Source of the DNA: Flavisphingomonas formosensis
Lineage (GTDB): Bacteria; Pseudomonadota; Alphaproteobacteria; Sphingomonadales; Sphingomonadaceae
Reading direction: 5' to 3'
Length of the DNA stretch: 64,000 nucleotides
Assembly (NCBI RefSeq): GCF_009755815.1
Contig: NZ_WRPK01000009.1
Location: forward strand, 248,001-312,000
Below, one piece after another: positions 9,247 through 18,091 of the stretch. Every line of letters starts with the position of its first letter. Position 1 is the stretch's first letter. Under the pieces are notes generated by a model. The model was not told the origin of the DNA. It saw only the letters and a list, made by a program, of their open reading frames with translations, and made no database searches. The translations under genes and the position numbers were made by a program.

Positions 9247-10086
9247 CTATACGCGCCGGCCGCCATCAACCTGAAGGGTCTGGCCGATCATGTAGCTGGC
9301 TTCCTTGCTGGCAAGGAAGCAGGCGACCGCGGCCATCTCCTCTGGCTCCGCCATCCGGCCCAGCGGGATATTGGCCGTGCGCAGCTTCATATGCTCTTCG
9401 GCACTATGTTCGGGTTGCTCCGCGGCGATCTCCTCGTAACGGAAGCGGAGGGAAGGGGTGAGCGTCATGCCGGGGGAGAACGCGTTCACCCGGATGTTGT
9501 CCGGCGCAAGCTCAAGAGCGAGAATTTTCGTAAACTCCACCAGCCCATATTTGGCGGCAAGATAGGCGGACATGCCTGCGATGCCGTAATGGGCGGACAT
9601 GGTGTTCGTGTTGACGATCGCGCCTCCCCCGCTCTTCGCGATCAGGGGAGCGACCCATTTGCAGCACATGAACACCGAGGTGAGGGTTGCGGCGATCGTG
9701 TAGTCCCAATCCTTGCGCGAAAGCTGTGTGACCGGCGTATGGTGAATAGGCCCCGCGCTGCGCCCGCCGGCGGCGTTGTTGAACAGAAGATGGCACTTGC
9801 CGAAGCGGTCCTCCACCTGGCGTACCATGTCCTCGATAGCTGCCTCGTCTGTCAGGTCCGCCTTGATCGCCAGCCCGGTCCCACCGGCAGCGGTCACGCG
9901 CTCGGCGACAGCCTGCAACTCGTCCCACGAGGGAAGCTTGCGGCTCGGTGCATCGGGGTCGTCGTGACAGATGTCGACGACCGCGACCGAAGCGCCGCTG
10001 CGCGCGAGTCTGAGCGCGATCGCTTCACCGATCCCGCCTTCGCCGCCGGCCCCCGTGACGATCGCGACATTCCCTTCAAAGTCCAT
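9247..10086 (-). CDS. SDR-family oxidoreductase
   Basis: This classical short-chain dehydrogenase has about 279 residues from the ATG at 10086, chosen because GGGAGG lies just before it; an in-frame ATG at 10101 lacks such a site. The cofactor loop is VAIVTGAGGEGGIGEAIALR, slightly longer than the usual TGxxxGxG. NNAAGG follows near residue 100. The catalytic Ser lies in the IVNTNTMS segment, and the Tyr/Lys pair is SAYLAAKYG. The Asp after the second strand (VVDI) suggests NAD rather than NADP. The C-terminus ends in LQVDGG as usual. The substrate is unknown. Confidence 0.88.
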   Translation of the reverse strand: MDFEGNVAIVTGAGGEGGIGEAIALRLARSGASVAVVDICHDDPDAPSRKLPSWDELQAVAERVTAAGGTGLAIKADLTDEAAIEDMVRQVEDRFGKCHLLFNNAAGGRSAGPIHHTPVTQLSRKDWDYTIAATLTSVFMCCKWVAPLIAKSGGGAIVNTNTMSAHYGIAGMSAYLAAKYGLVEFTKILALELAPDNIRVNAFSPGMTLTPSLRFRYEEIAAEQPEHSAEEHMKLRTANIPLGRMAEPEEMAAVACFLASKEASYMIGQTLQVDGGRRV

Positions 10087-10419
10087 CCGTACCTCCCGCA
10101 TTCCTTAGCCTTCGTGACTGACCTGGTCCGCTCGAACCCATTCGGTTGTTGCGGCTCTTGGCCCGCAATCCGAACCCGATCGGGCGACTGCACTGAGCGG
10201 AGAGGAACTTAGATCAGCATTCGTGCCTCGGAACAGCACCGAAATCCTTATGGCTGTGATGACCGCCGCTATCGGTCGCTTCCATATGGCCGGCTGCGGC
10301 ATGTCGGACGTCTCCCAGGAGGATCGGGTCGGCCCGGCAGGCTTATCGGCCATATAAGGGTTTCGACTGTGGTTTTTGGCGGGAACACTGATAGCCATTT
10401 TCTCGAGAGAGGATCGGAA
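10087..10419. other. Intergenic region between divergent units
   Basis: 333 bases between the SDR gene (minus) and the small ORF/MFS pair (plus). It contains the palindrome CTTAT-N7-ATAAG at 10342-10358, described separately. No other coding sequence with family resemblance was found. Confidence 0.5.
10342..10358. promoter_or_regulatory. Candidate LysR-type operator CTTAT-N7-ATAAG
   Basis: A perfect 5-bp inverted repeat, CTTAT-CGGCCAT-ATAAG, contains the T-N11-A core of LysR-type binding sites. The same arms, the CGG after CTTAT, and the following GG-TTTCG and GTTTTT(G/C) segments recur at 16040-16056 upstream of the MaoC genes. It lies about 60 bases upstream of the small ORF start at 10420. 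Confidence 0.55.
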
Positions 10420-10578
10420 ATGAAGCAAGGCAGCGAGGGGATCGGAGCAGCAATCTATGCCGGCCAGCTTCCGCGCGCGCTCGGTGGATCAGCTCTGTGC
10501 CCATTCTCTGACATGCTGCAGGAACTGCAGTCTCATGCCGTGCTCGACGCGCTCGCGCCAACTGGTGAAAAAATATGA
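10420..10578 (+). CDS. Small protein coupled to MFS gene (52 aa)
   Basis: The ATG at 10420 is preceded by a strong GAGAGAGGA ribosome binding site at 10405-10413. The 52-codon frame begins MKQGSEGIGAAIYAGQLPRA and ends in TGEKI, with its TGA (10576-10578) overlapping the MFS start ATG (10575) as ATGA. That is the usual sign of translational coupling. The sequence has no membrane segment and no family I recognise. It could be a leader peptide, a small partner of the transporter, or the remnant of a lost enzyme gene whose start region survives. Confidence 0.4.
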   Translation: MKQGSEGIGAAIYAGQLPRALGGSALCPFSDMLQELQSHAVLDALAPTGEKI

Positions 10579-11927
10579 CGCAAGACGGAATGGGTTTCGG
10601 AAGATGGGGCGTGACCGCGACCCTCTCTTTCTGTTTCTTTATGTCCTATGTTGATCGGCTGATCCTTGGCCTGTTGGTCGAACCAATCAAGGGCAGCTTT
10701 CAGGCCACTGATATCCAGATCGGGCTTCTCTTCGGCGCGACGTTCGGGGTCGTCTATGCCATTGCCGGGATTCCTATCGGATTCATCGTCGATCGGGGAA
10801 ACCGAAAATGGCTCATCGTCGGCGGTCTTGCCGTCTGGAGCCTGCTGACGGTGTCGGCCGGGTTTGCGACCGCGCTTCAGTGGCTCTTCGTTTGCAGGAT
10901 CGGCGTGGCGATAGGCGAGGCCACGCTCTCGCCCGCCGCGACCTCGATGATCTCCGACCTCTTTCCGCCGAAGACGCGGCCCTTTCCAATCTCGATCTTC
11001 TTCGCTTCGGGCATGATCGGCGCTGGCGGCTCTTTCATTATTGGCGGCGCCGTCGTCGCCGCCATGACCGCCCTGGTCGCATCAGGCGTGGTACCGGAGT
11101 GGGCCCAGCCCTGGCGGCTGACCTTCATTGCCGTCGGTCTCCCGGGCTTGCTGCTCGCTATCTTGATCCTGGCGATGATCCGCGAACCCTCGCGGACAGA
11201 GCTCGACGTCCATCAGGAACGTGCCGGCGTGAGAGAATTGCTTACCCTCGTCATCGGCAAATGGTGGGGGCTCGGCGCCTTCTTTCTCGCCATGGCCGCA
11301 TCGCAGCTCGCGCCTGCGTCGATCGCCGCATGGGTTCCTACCATCCTCCAGCGCGATTATGGCTATAGCATCGCCGAAGCGGGTCTCACTCTTGGCGTCA
11401 CGCAATTGCTGACGGCGCCTACGGGGCAAATTCTGCTCGGCGCCCTGGCGGGCCTCCTTTTCCGTCGGCTGCAACGCGGCAACGCCTTCGTCATCGTGTG
11501 CGCGACCGCCATCGCACTTGCGACGCTCGCTTTTGCTCTGCTCCCTCTGGCCCCGGCACCGAGCCACTTGCTCGTCCTGCTCGGCATTGCGATGTTTGCG
11601 TCCATTGGCATCACATCAATCCCGCCAATTACCGTCGGCCTCCTCCTGCCAAATCGCATGCGGGGCTCTGCCGTCGCGGCCTATTATCTCGTTATCGCGC
11701 TGTTCGGGGTCGGTGTCGGGCCGGTCCTGATTCCCTGGATCGCCAGCTTCATGCCTGCGGGGCCGGGCACCTATACGCGCGCTATGGCCATCATGGGTGG
11801 GCTAAGCGGACTTGTGTCACTGATGCTTTGCGCCCTGGCTATGATCGGCCTTCGGCATCGCATCGAAACATCTGCACCCGAAAAGGGGGTGACCCAGCAT
11901 GACGAGCCGGGTCTTGCCGGGGCGTAA
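10575..11927 (+). CDS. MFS transporter (spinster-like/aromatic-acid type)
   Basis: A 450-residue major facilitator with about 12 hydrophobic segments. The first helix contains FCFFMSYVDRLILGLLVEPI, an acidic charge in helix 1 typical of the group. The loop 2-3 signature appears as GFIVDRGNRKWLI near residue 72, and RIGVAIGEATLSPAATSMI near 115 is characteristic of the spinster/hexuronate-like clade common in sphingomonad catabolic clusters. It probably imports an organic acid or alcohol. It starts within the stop codon of the upstream small ORF and is followed after 77 bases by the semialdehyde dehydrogenase gene. Confidence 0.9.
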   Translation: MTQDGMGFGRWGVTATLSFCFFMSYVDRLILGLLVEPIKGSFQATDIQIGLLFGATFGVVYAIAGIPIGFIVDRGNRKWLIVGGLAVWSLLTVSAGFATALQWLFVCRIGVAIGEATLSPAATSMISDLFPPKTRPFPISIFFASGMIGAGGSFIIGGAVVAAMTALVASGVVPEWAQPWRLTFIAVGLPGLLLAILILAMIREPSRTELDVHQERAGVRELLTLVIGKWWGLGAFFLAMAASQLAPASIAAWVPTILQRDYGYSIAEAGLTLGVTQLLTAPTGQILLGALAGLLFRRLQRGNAFVIVCATAIALATLAFALLPLAPAPSHLLVLLGIAMFASIGITSIPPITVGLLLPNRMRGSAVAAYYLVIALFGVGVGPVLIPWIASFMPAGPGTYTRAMAIMGGLSGLVSLMLCALAMIGLRHRIETSAPEKGVTQHDEPGLAGA

Positions 11928-12004
11928 GCCCGCAGGCCTTTCCGTCAAGGGCTTCCGAAGGGAGCCCCCGCCATCAAATGCCTCGTCGCAGCAGGAGACG
12001 CCGT

Positions 12005-13453
12005 GTGAAATTCCATAATCTTGGCTTGCCTCTGGAGACGCTGATTGGCGTGCCGCCCAGCGCTGACGAGCCGGCTTTCGAAGTGCGTAATCCGGCGGAC
12101 GACAGCCTTTTGGCGCTTGTTCCCGACATGAGCGTGGAGGATACAAGGGCCGCTATCATCGCTGCCGAAGGAGCGTTTCGATCTTGGTCCAGGCGCCCGG
12201 CGGGCGAACGGGCGGCGATCCTGCGCAGCTGGAATGACCTCGTCCTCGCGCACCAGGATGATCTCGCGCGTCTGCTGACGCTGGAGCAGGGCAAGCCTTT
12301 GGCTGAAGCGCGCGCGGAAGTCCGCTTCGCGGCCAGCTTCATCGCCTGGTTCTCGGAAGAAGCGCGGCGCATCTACGGCGATGTGCTAAGCCTCGACCAT
12401 AGCGAGCAGCGTGGCCTCGTTCTGAAGCAGCCGGTCGGTGTCGTCGCCGCGATCACACCATGGAACTTCCCGGCGGCGATGATCACCCGGAAAGTCGCGC
12501 CGGCGCTAGCCGCGGGCTGCGCCGTCATCGTCAAGCCCGCCGAGGCCACGCCTCTGACCGCGCTCGCGCTCCAGCGTCTGGCGGTACAGGCGGGCGTTCC
12601 GAAAGACGGTTTTGCCGTGATAACGTCGCAGTCGGCGGAGGCCGTGGGCGCCGAGCTTTGCGGGAACCCGACGGTCCGCAAGCTTTCCTTCACGGGGTCC
12701 ACCGCTGTGGGCAAGCGCCTCATGGCGGCCTGTGCGGACACCGTTAAGCGTCTGTCGCTCGAACTCGGCGGAAACGCGCCCTTCATCGTGTTCGACGACG
12801 CCGATCTGGATGCGGCTGTTGCTGGCGCCGTCACCTCCAAGTTCAGAAACGCCGGCCAGACATGCGTATGCTCCAATCGCATCCTGGTGCAGGATGGCAT
12901 CTATGACGTCTTCGCCGAGCGGCTTGCGGCAGCGGTCGGAAAGCTGACCATCGGCTCCGGTGTCACGGAAGGCGTGACCATCGGCCCGCTCATCGACATC
13001 GGCGCCTTGGAAAAGATCGAAAGCATCGTCCTCGATGCGACGCTCCAGGGGGCAAGCGTACTGGCGGGCGGCCATAGGCACGATCTTGGCGGCAGTTTCT
13101 ACGCGCCCACCGTGCTCGGCGACGTAACGCCGTCGATGGCATGCATGACCACCGAGATATTCGGTCCGGTCGCGCCGCTGGTCCGCTTCTCGACCGAAGA
13201 ACAGGCGCTAGCGATGGCGAATGACACGCGATCGGGGCTCGCCGGCTATTTTTATTCCCGCGATCTCAACCGCGCCTGGCGCGTCGCGGAGGCGCTCGAA
13301 TGCGGTATGGTGGGGATCAATACCGGCCTGGTGTCCTCTGAGATCGCGCCCTTCGGCGGGATCAAGGAGTCGGGCCTCGGCCGCGAGGGCTCAAAATATG
13401 GGATCGATGAATATATCGAGCAGAAATATGTCTGCTTCGGTGGGGTAAGCTGA
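12005..13453 (+). CDS. NAD(P)-dependent succinate/glutarate-semialdehyde dehydrogenase
   Basis: About 482 residues of the aldehyde dehydrogenase superfamily, GabD type. The start is taken as the GTG at 12005 because AGGAGA lies 7 bases before it; an ATG at 11978 is also in frame but gives an unlikely Arg-rich leader. Visible motifs are AAITPWNFPAAMITRKVAPA, KPAEATPLTALAL, SFTGSTAVGK for the cofactor site, the general base Glu in LELGGNAPFIVFDDADLD and the catalytic Cys in NAGQTCVCSNR. The double-Cys TCVC is characteristic of succinate- and glutarate-semialdehyde dehydrogenases. With the CoA-transferase and glutaryl-CoA dehydrogenase genes alongside, glutarate semialdehyde is a reasonable substrate. 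Confidence 0.88.
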   Translation: MKFHNLGLPLETLIGVPPSADEPAFEVRNPADDSLLALVPDMSVEDTRAAIIAAEGAFRSWSRRPAGERAAILRSWNDLVLAHQDDLARLLTLEQGKPLAEARAEVRFAASFIAWFSEEARRIYGDVLSLDHSEQRGLVLKQPVGVVAAITPWNFPAAMITRKVAPALAAGCAVIVKPAEATPLTALALQRLAVQAGVPKDGFAVITSQSAEAVGAELCGNPTVRKLSFTGSTAVGKRLMAACADTVKRLSLELGGNAPFIVFDDADLDAAVAGAVTSKFRNAGQTCVCSNRILVQDGIYDVFAERLAAAVGKLTIGSGVTEGVTIGPLIDIGALEKIESIVLDATLQGASVLAGGHRHDLGGSFYAPTVLGDVTPSMACMTTEIFGPVAPLVRFSTEEQALAMANDTRSGLAGYFYSRDLNRAWRVAEALECGMVGINTGLVSSEIAPFGGIKESGLGREGSKYGIDEYIEQKYVCFGGVS

Positions 13454-13461
13454 GCTTCAGC

Positions 13462-14677
13462 TCACCCGATGACGCCTTGTGCGCAGAGTTCGTCCAACGT
13501 GGCCTGTTCGAGGCCGAGCCGTTCTGAGAGGACCGCACGCGTGTCGTGCCCCAGCGGCGGTGGAGCGGACTTGGCGCCCACAGGGGATTCGGATAGCCGG
13601 ATCGGTGATCGCACCTCCGGAACCTCTTTCAAGGTGGGATGCGGCAAAGCGGTTCGCATGCCGCGATGGATCACCTGAGGGTCTGCGAATACCGCGGCAA
13701 TATCGTTGACCGACCCGGCGGGAACCCCGGCCGTTTCGAGCTTGCGCAGCCAGTGCGCGGTGGTTCCGTCCGCCAGGATGGTCTGAAGCCGGGCGATGAG
13801 ACCCGCGCGGTTGCTCACGCGGTCGGTATTCCTGGCGTAGCGCGGGTCGGCTGCAAGCTCTGGCGCGCCGATCGAATTACACAATCTGGAAAACTGGCCG
13901 TCATTAGCGGCCGCGAGCGCGATATCGCCGTCCATGGTTGCGAACGACTGATAGGGCACGATGCTGGGGTGGGCATTGCCCCAACGGTGCGGATTGCGGC
14001 CCGAGACCAGATAGCCGAGCGCCTGATTGGCAAGTGTCGCAACCTGCACGTCGAGCAATGCCAAGTCGATGGCCTGACCCAGGCCGGTGCGCTCGCGATG
14101 ACGAATGGCTGCCTGAATTGCGTTGGCCGCATACAAGCCGGTCATCAGGTCGATTACTGCGACGCCCGCGCGCATTGGCTCGCCGCCGGTCGCGCCCGTC
14201 AGGCTCATCAGGCCCCCCCATCGCCTGAATGATGAAATCGTAGCCAGGTCGGTCGGCATGAGGGCCGTCCTGACCGAAGCCGGTGATGGAGCAATAGACG
14301 AACGCAGGGTTCACCGCCGCGAGCGAGCGATAGTCCAGACCGTAGCGAGCCAGCGTGCCGACCTTGAGATTTTCGACGAGGACGTCGCTTGTTGCCGCGA
14401 GGCGCGCGATCAAGCGGGCGCCTTCGGGGCGGGCAAGATCGGCACAGACTGAACGTTTTCCGCGGTTTGCGGCGAGGAAATAGGACGCCTCGCGCGCGCC
14501 ATCGACGTCAAGCCACGGCGGGCCCCAGCTTCGCGTCTCGTCGCCCTCGCCGGGCTTCTCGATCTTGATGACCTCCGCGCCGAGATCCGCGAGCAACTGC
14601 GTAGCCCATGGGCCTGCCAATACCCGCGACAGATCGAGGAGCCGCAAGCCCGCAAGCGGCGCGGTCGCCTCAGTCAA
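13462..14677 (-). CDS. CaiB/BaiF (family III) CoA-transferase, frameshifted in a G7 run
   Basis: The start is a TTG at 14677, inside the TGA of the upstream acyl-CoA dehydrogenase gene (TTGA overlap). The N-terminal part shows [39 protein letters not shown], and [15 protein letters not shown] with [16 protein letters not shown]. At [12 protein letters not shown] a run of seven G (C7 at 14215-14221 on the plus strand) breaks the frame. With six G the reading continues [20 protein letters not shown] to the stop at 13462, giving about 404 residues, the family's usual length. These enzymes move CoA between carboxylic acids; next to glutaryl-CoA dehydrogenase the likely role is succinyl-CoA:glutarate CoA transfer. 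The lesion is probably a homopolymer error. Confidence 0.8.
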
Positions 14678-15852
14678 AAAAAGGCCTGCAAGCCAGTCTG
14701 CGCGCGACCCAGGATGAGGGCGTGGATGTCGTGAGCGCCCTCATAAGTGTTCACGACTTCGAGATTGCACATGTGGCGCATCACGGGGAATGCGTCGGAA
14801 ATGCCGTTTCCGCCATGCATGTCGCGCGACTCCCGCGCGATGGCGAGCGCTTTCCCCGCACTGTTGCGCTTGATGATTGAGATCATCTCGGGCGAGGCGC
14901 GTCCTTCGTCCAGCAACCGGCCGACCCGCAGGCAAGCTTGAAGCCCCAGCGCGATTTCGACCTGCATATCGACCAGCTTCTTTTGATAGAGTTGCGTGTT
15001 GGCCAATGGACGATCGAACTGCTTGCGATCCATTCCGTATCCGTGCGCCGCAAACCAGCAGCTTTCGGCAGCGCCAAGCGCGCCCCAGGCGATGCCATAG
15101 CGCGCCTTGTTGAGGCAACCGAACGGGCCGCCGAGGCCCGAGGTATTCGGGAGAAGTGCGGCGTTCGGCACGAAGACGTCGTCGAGAACCAGCTCGCCGG
15201 TGATGGATGCGCGCAAGGCGAGTTTCCCCTCGATCTTCGGCGCCAAAAAGCCGGGCGTGCCTGCCTCGACGATGAAGCCTCTAACCCTGCCGTCCAGCTT
15301 GGCCCAAACGAGCGCGATGTCCGCGATCGGGCTATTGGTGATCCATGTCTTCGTTCCGCTCAGTCTGAAGCCGCCGTCGACCGCAACCGCGCGCGTGGTC
15401 ATGCTGCCCGGATCCGAGCCTGCGCCGGGCTCCGTCAAGCCGAAGCAGCCGACCAGATCGCCGCTGGCCAGCTTGGGCAGATATCTCAGGCGCTGCTCTT
15501 CTGAACCGTAAGTATAGATCGGATGCATGACGAGGGAGGATTGGACGCTCATCGCCGACCGGTAGCCACTATCGACCCGTTCGACTTCGCGAGCGATGAG
15601 GCCATAAGCGACATGGTTTGCCGCCGCGCCGCCATATTCACTTGGCAACGTCGATCCGAGCAATCCGAGTTTCCCCAGCTCGGTCATAATCGACCGATCG
15701 AAACTCTCGTTGCGAAAGGCTTCGCGGATCCGCGGTTGAAGCTCCGTCTGGCAATAGTCCCGTGCCAGATCGCGTATCGCTCCCTCTTCGGCTGAGAGTT
15801 GGTCTTCAAGCCGAAAGGGATCCTGCCAATCGAAAGGACAATAGTCGGTCAT
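14674..15852 (-). CDS. gcdH: Glutaryl-CoA dehydrogenase
   Basis: 392 residues from the ATG at 15852, preceded by GAGGG; a TTG 18 bases upstream is the alternative. It is an FAD acyl-CoA dehydrogenase of the glutaryl-CoA branch, oxidising and decarboxylating glutaryl-CoA to crotonyl-CoA and passing electrons to ETF. Diagnostic stretches are [56 protein letters not shown] and [17 protein letters not shown]. The C-terminal [19 protein letters not shown] carries the catalytic Glu in YEG. The CoA-transferase gene starts inside its stop codon. Confidence 0.9.
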   Translation of the reverse strand: MTDYCPFDWQDPFRLEDQLSAEEGAIRDLARDYCQTELQPRIREAFRNESFDRSIMTELGKLGLLGSTLPSEYGGAAANHVAYGLIAREVERVDSGYRSAMSVQSSLVMHPIYTYGSEEQRLRYLPKLASGDLVGCFGLTEPGAGSDPGSMTTRAVAVDGGFRLSGTKTWITNSPIADIALVWAKLDGRVRGFIVEAGTPGFLAPKIEGKLALRASITGELVLDDVFVPNAALLPNTSGLGGPFGCLNKARYGIAWGALGAAESCWFAAHGYGMDRKQFDRPLANTQLYQKKLVDMQVEIALGLQACLRVGRLLDEGRASPEMISIIKRNSAGKALAIARESRDMHGGNGISDAFPVMRHMCNLEVVNTYEGAHDIHALILGRAQTGLQAFF

Positions 15853-16039
15853 CTGATCCAATGCCCTCAATTGATCGGCTGGACGCGCCGTGCGTTCGCG
15901 CAGCGCTTGTGGACGGTCGTGCGTGCCGTCTGACTACAGCGCCCTGAGCGTGGTACCAGCGTCGATATCTTTATGGCTCCGATGCGACTGGGCAGGTCCC
16001 GGCAGAGCGAGCGCGCCACATGCCAATCTCGGCGCCTTG

Positions 16040-16056
16040 CTTATCGGGGACATAAG
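16040..16056. promoter_or_regulatory. Candidate LysR-type operator CTTAT-N7-ATAAG (second copy)
   Basis: CTTAT-CGGGGAC-ATAAG repeats the site at 10342-10358 with the same spacing and with matching flanks on both sides (GCTTATCGG before, GG-TTTCG after). It lies about 60 bases upstream of the first MaoC gene, the same distance as the first copy from its gene. Both units are probably controlled by the same regulator. Confidence 0.55.
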
Positions 16057-16116
16057 GATTTCGTGTCTGTTTTTCGCCCTCATGCTCGATAGGTCTCCTC
16101 AACAGAGAGGATGCCG

Positions 16117-16557
16117 ATGGAACATGAGGCAGAAGCGAATGGCTTGTCGCAGCGCAGGATCCGCGTTGAACTAGGCCAGTTGAAGCTCTTCGCCAAGGCG
16201 ATTGGCGAAACCAACCCGATATACTTCGACAGAGCGGCCGCGGAGGCTGCGGGCCTGCCTGCGCCGTTGGCGCCGCCGACTTTTTCCTATTCGCTGGGTG
16301 TCCTGGCCTTCGGTTCCGAAAGCTGGTCGGAGGAGCTTGGCATCGACCCCGAGCACCTCCTGCATGGGGAGCAGGCATTCGAGTCTTTTCACCCCATCTA
16401 TGCGGAAGATGAACTCTTGCTGCAGCGAAGGGTGGTCGACCAATACGAAAAAAAGGGCGGAAGACTCTCTTTCGTTGTCGTCGAAACCGAACTCACCAAT
16501 CAGCGAAGCGAACTCTGCGTTCGCGCGCGGATGGTCGGTGTCATCCAGAACGCATGA
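16117..16557 (+). CDS. MaoC-like hydratase subunit, FAS1-type N-terminal domain
   Basis: 146 residues from the ATG at 16117, chosen because GAGAGG (16105-16110) is too close to the ATG at 16111. The fold is a single hot-dog domain of the kind that forms the non-catalytic half of two-subunit enoyl-CoA hydratases. VELGQLKLFAKAIGETNPIY and AAGLPAPLAPPTFSYSLGVL are typical, as is HGEQAFESFHPIYAEDEL. Its stop overlaps the start of the next gene (ATGA), which encodes the catalytic partner. Together they should hydrate a 2-enoyl-CoA, as in the ChsH1/ChsH2 and other heteromeric MaoC pairs. Confidence 0.85.
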   Translation: MEHEAEANGLSQRRIRVELGQLKLFAKAIGETNPIYFDRAAAEAAGLPAPLAPPTFSYSLGVLAFGSESWSEELGIDPEHLLHGEQAFESFHPIYAEDELLLQRRVVDQYEKKGGRLSFVVVETELTNQRSELCVRARMVGVIQNA

Positions 16558-17000
16558 TCGATATGACCGATCTTATCCCCTCCGACCTTGCGCTTCCACA
16601 CCGGCTGCCTCCGGTCGGCGGACACGCCTTCACGCGGGCGCAGCTTGCACTTTTCGCCGGAGGTTCCGGTGATCATAATCCCATTCATATCGACAGCGAC
16701 ATCGCCAAGGCCAAAGGGTTCGAGGACGTCATCGTGCCGGGCATGCTGCTGATGGCGCAGGTGGGCAAGATGTTGGCCGATTGGGCCGGGCCGTCTACGA
16801 TCCGGCGCTGGAACGTGCGCTTCACAAACATCACGCCCATTCTGGCGACGCCGACCTATTTTGCCGAGATCCTGGAACGAACGGAAGTCGCTGGCGAGCG
16901 GTGCTTGCGACTGGCCGTGTGGGTCGAAGTCCCGGAGGTGGGCGAGGTCGTTCGCGGGGAGGCTGTTGTCGCAGAGCGCGGCGAAGCGGGGGAGCGGTAG
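16554..17000 (+). CDS. MaoC-family dehydratase, catalytic subunit
   Basis: 148 residues with the hydratase-2 motif FAGGSGDHNPIHIDSDIA near residue 35, which supplies the catalytic Asp and His of (R)-specific enoyl-CoA hydratases. GFEDVIVPGMLLMAQVGKML follows. The start overlaps the previous stop by four bases and the SDR gene begins three bases after its own stop, so the three genes are one transcription unit. The expected product is a 3-hydroxyacyl-CoA, which the adjacent SDR could oxidise. Confidence 0.88.
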   Translation: MIDMTDLIPSDLALPHRLPPVGGHAFTRAQLALFAGGSGDHNPIHIDSDIAKAKGFEDVIVPGMLLMAQVGKMLADWAGPSTIRRWNVRFTNITPILATPTYFAEILERTEVAGERCLRLAVWVEVPEVGEVVRGEAVVAERGEAGER

Positions 17001-17003
17001 GAC

Positions 17004-17804
17004 ATGGGACGGCTCTCCAACAAGGTCGCGATCGTAACTGGTGCGGCCTCGGGAATAGGCGCTGCGATCGCGAAGCTGTTTGTGGAAGAGGGGGGACAGG
17101 TAATCCTGACCGACCTGTCTCCCGAAGGTGAGACCTATGCGCAGGCGCTCGGGCGGAGCGCCCGCTTTGTCCGGCATGATGTCACGGATGAGGAGGGCTG
17201 GCGCGCCCTAACCCAAGAGGTTCTCGAGCGCGAGGGGCATCTCGACATTCTGGTCAACAATGCGGGTATCGGCAATGCGCCACACCCTTCAACCCCTGAC
17301 GTAGCCCTGCTGGACGACTGGCGGCAGATGCTGCGCGTGAACGGCGAGGGGACGTTTCTGGGGTGCAAATATGGCATCGCCGCCATGCGCGCCGCGGCCG
17401 GCGGATCGATCGTCAACATGTCGTCGGTGGCCTCCGCGACACCGACATCGATGAACGCCGCTTACGGCTTCTCGAAGGCCGGTGTCGCGCAATTCACGCG
17501 CTCCGTGGCACAATTTGGCGCGCCACTGCGCATCCGGTGCAATTCGATCCACCCTGGATATACGGCGACGCCCATCCTGCAGGGGCTGTTCGACAAGATC
17601 GAAAGAGATATGGACATTTCCGGCGCGCAAGCGCGTCAACGCTTCGAAGAACTGGTGCCTCTGGGGCGCCTTGGAGAAGCGCTGGATGTGGCCTACGGCG
17701 TCCTTTACTTCGCGTCCGATGAATCCCGGCATGTGACCGGTGCGCAACTCGTCATCGACGGGGGCTCGACGCTAGGAAAACCCGCTGTACAGGCGACGCA
17801 GTGA
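17004..17804 (+). CDS. SDR-family dehydrogenase, 3-hydroxyacyl-CoA dehydrogenase candidate
   Basis: 266 residues of a classical short-chain dehydrogenase. The cofactor loop is VAIVTGAASGIGAAIAKLF, followed by an Asp in ILTDLSPEG that favours NAD, DILVNNAGIG near residue 85, the Ser in IVNMSSVASATP and the active Tyr/Lys in AAYGFSKAGV. HPGYTATPI and LVIDGGSTL close the fold. The position three bases after the MaoC hydratase pair suggests that it oxidises the hydroxyacyl-CoA they form; that is inference from order, not from the sequence. Confidence 0.85.
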   Translation: MGRLSNKVAIVTGAASGIGAAIAKLFVEEGGQVILTDLSPEGETYAQALGRSARFVRHDVTDEEGWRALTQEVLEREGHLDILVNNAGIGNAPHPSTPDVALLDDWRQMLRVNGEGTFLGCKYGIAAMRAAAGGSIVNMSSVASATPTSMNAAYGFSKAGVAQFTRSVAQFGAPLRIRCNSIHPGYTATPILQGLFDKIERDMDISGAQARQRFEELVPLGRLGEALDVAYGVLYFASDESRHVTGAQLVIDGGSTLGKPAVQATQ

Positions 17805-17915
17805 GGGCCCTGCGCCATCGTTGCACCGTGCAGCATGTCGGTCTGCGGGCGGTGGACGTCGCGCTGGCGCGCCGAGCCACCTGCCGCGCCGGAAGGCCGC
17901 GCGACGTCGCCAGGT

Positions 17916-17932
17916 CTTATGAAAGCGATCAG
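17916..17932. promoter_or_regulatory. Degenerate copy of the CTTAT-N7-ATAAG motif
   Basis: CTTAT-GAAAGCG-ATCAG has the same spacing as the sites at 10342 and 16040 with one mismatch in the right arm. It lies 160-176 bases upstream of the hydratase gene at 18092. The mismatch and the different flanks make this a weak candidate. Confidence 0.25.
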
Positions 17933-18091
17933 AAAAAGCGCTGCTATCGATCGGCGGCGAGGCAGATAGGGTCTGCCCCTGGTGATCCACCTCCTCGATC
18001 CAACGCGGGTCATTCTTCGAGTCAGTTACGTCTCTCGCAGAAGGCAACGCGGACGTTTCGGGCAAATCACGTCAGCTAACTGGGTGTCGGT

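Noticed and set aside
9241-10212. 323-codon open frame on the plus strand opposite the SDR gene
   Set aside because: Shadow frame; the minus strand encodes an SDR with intact catalytic residues.
14209-14225. Programmed frameshifting at the G7 run in the CoA-transferase gene
   Set aside because: No stimulatory structure is evident, the family is not known to use frameshifting, and other homopolymer lesions in the window make a sequencing error more likely.
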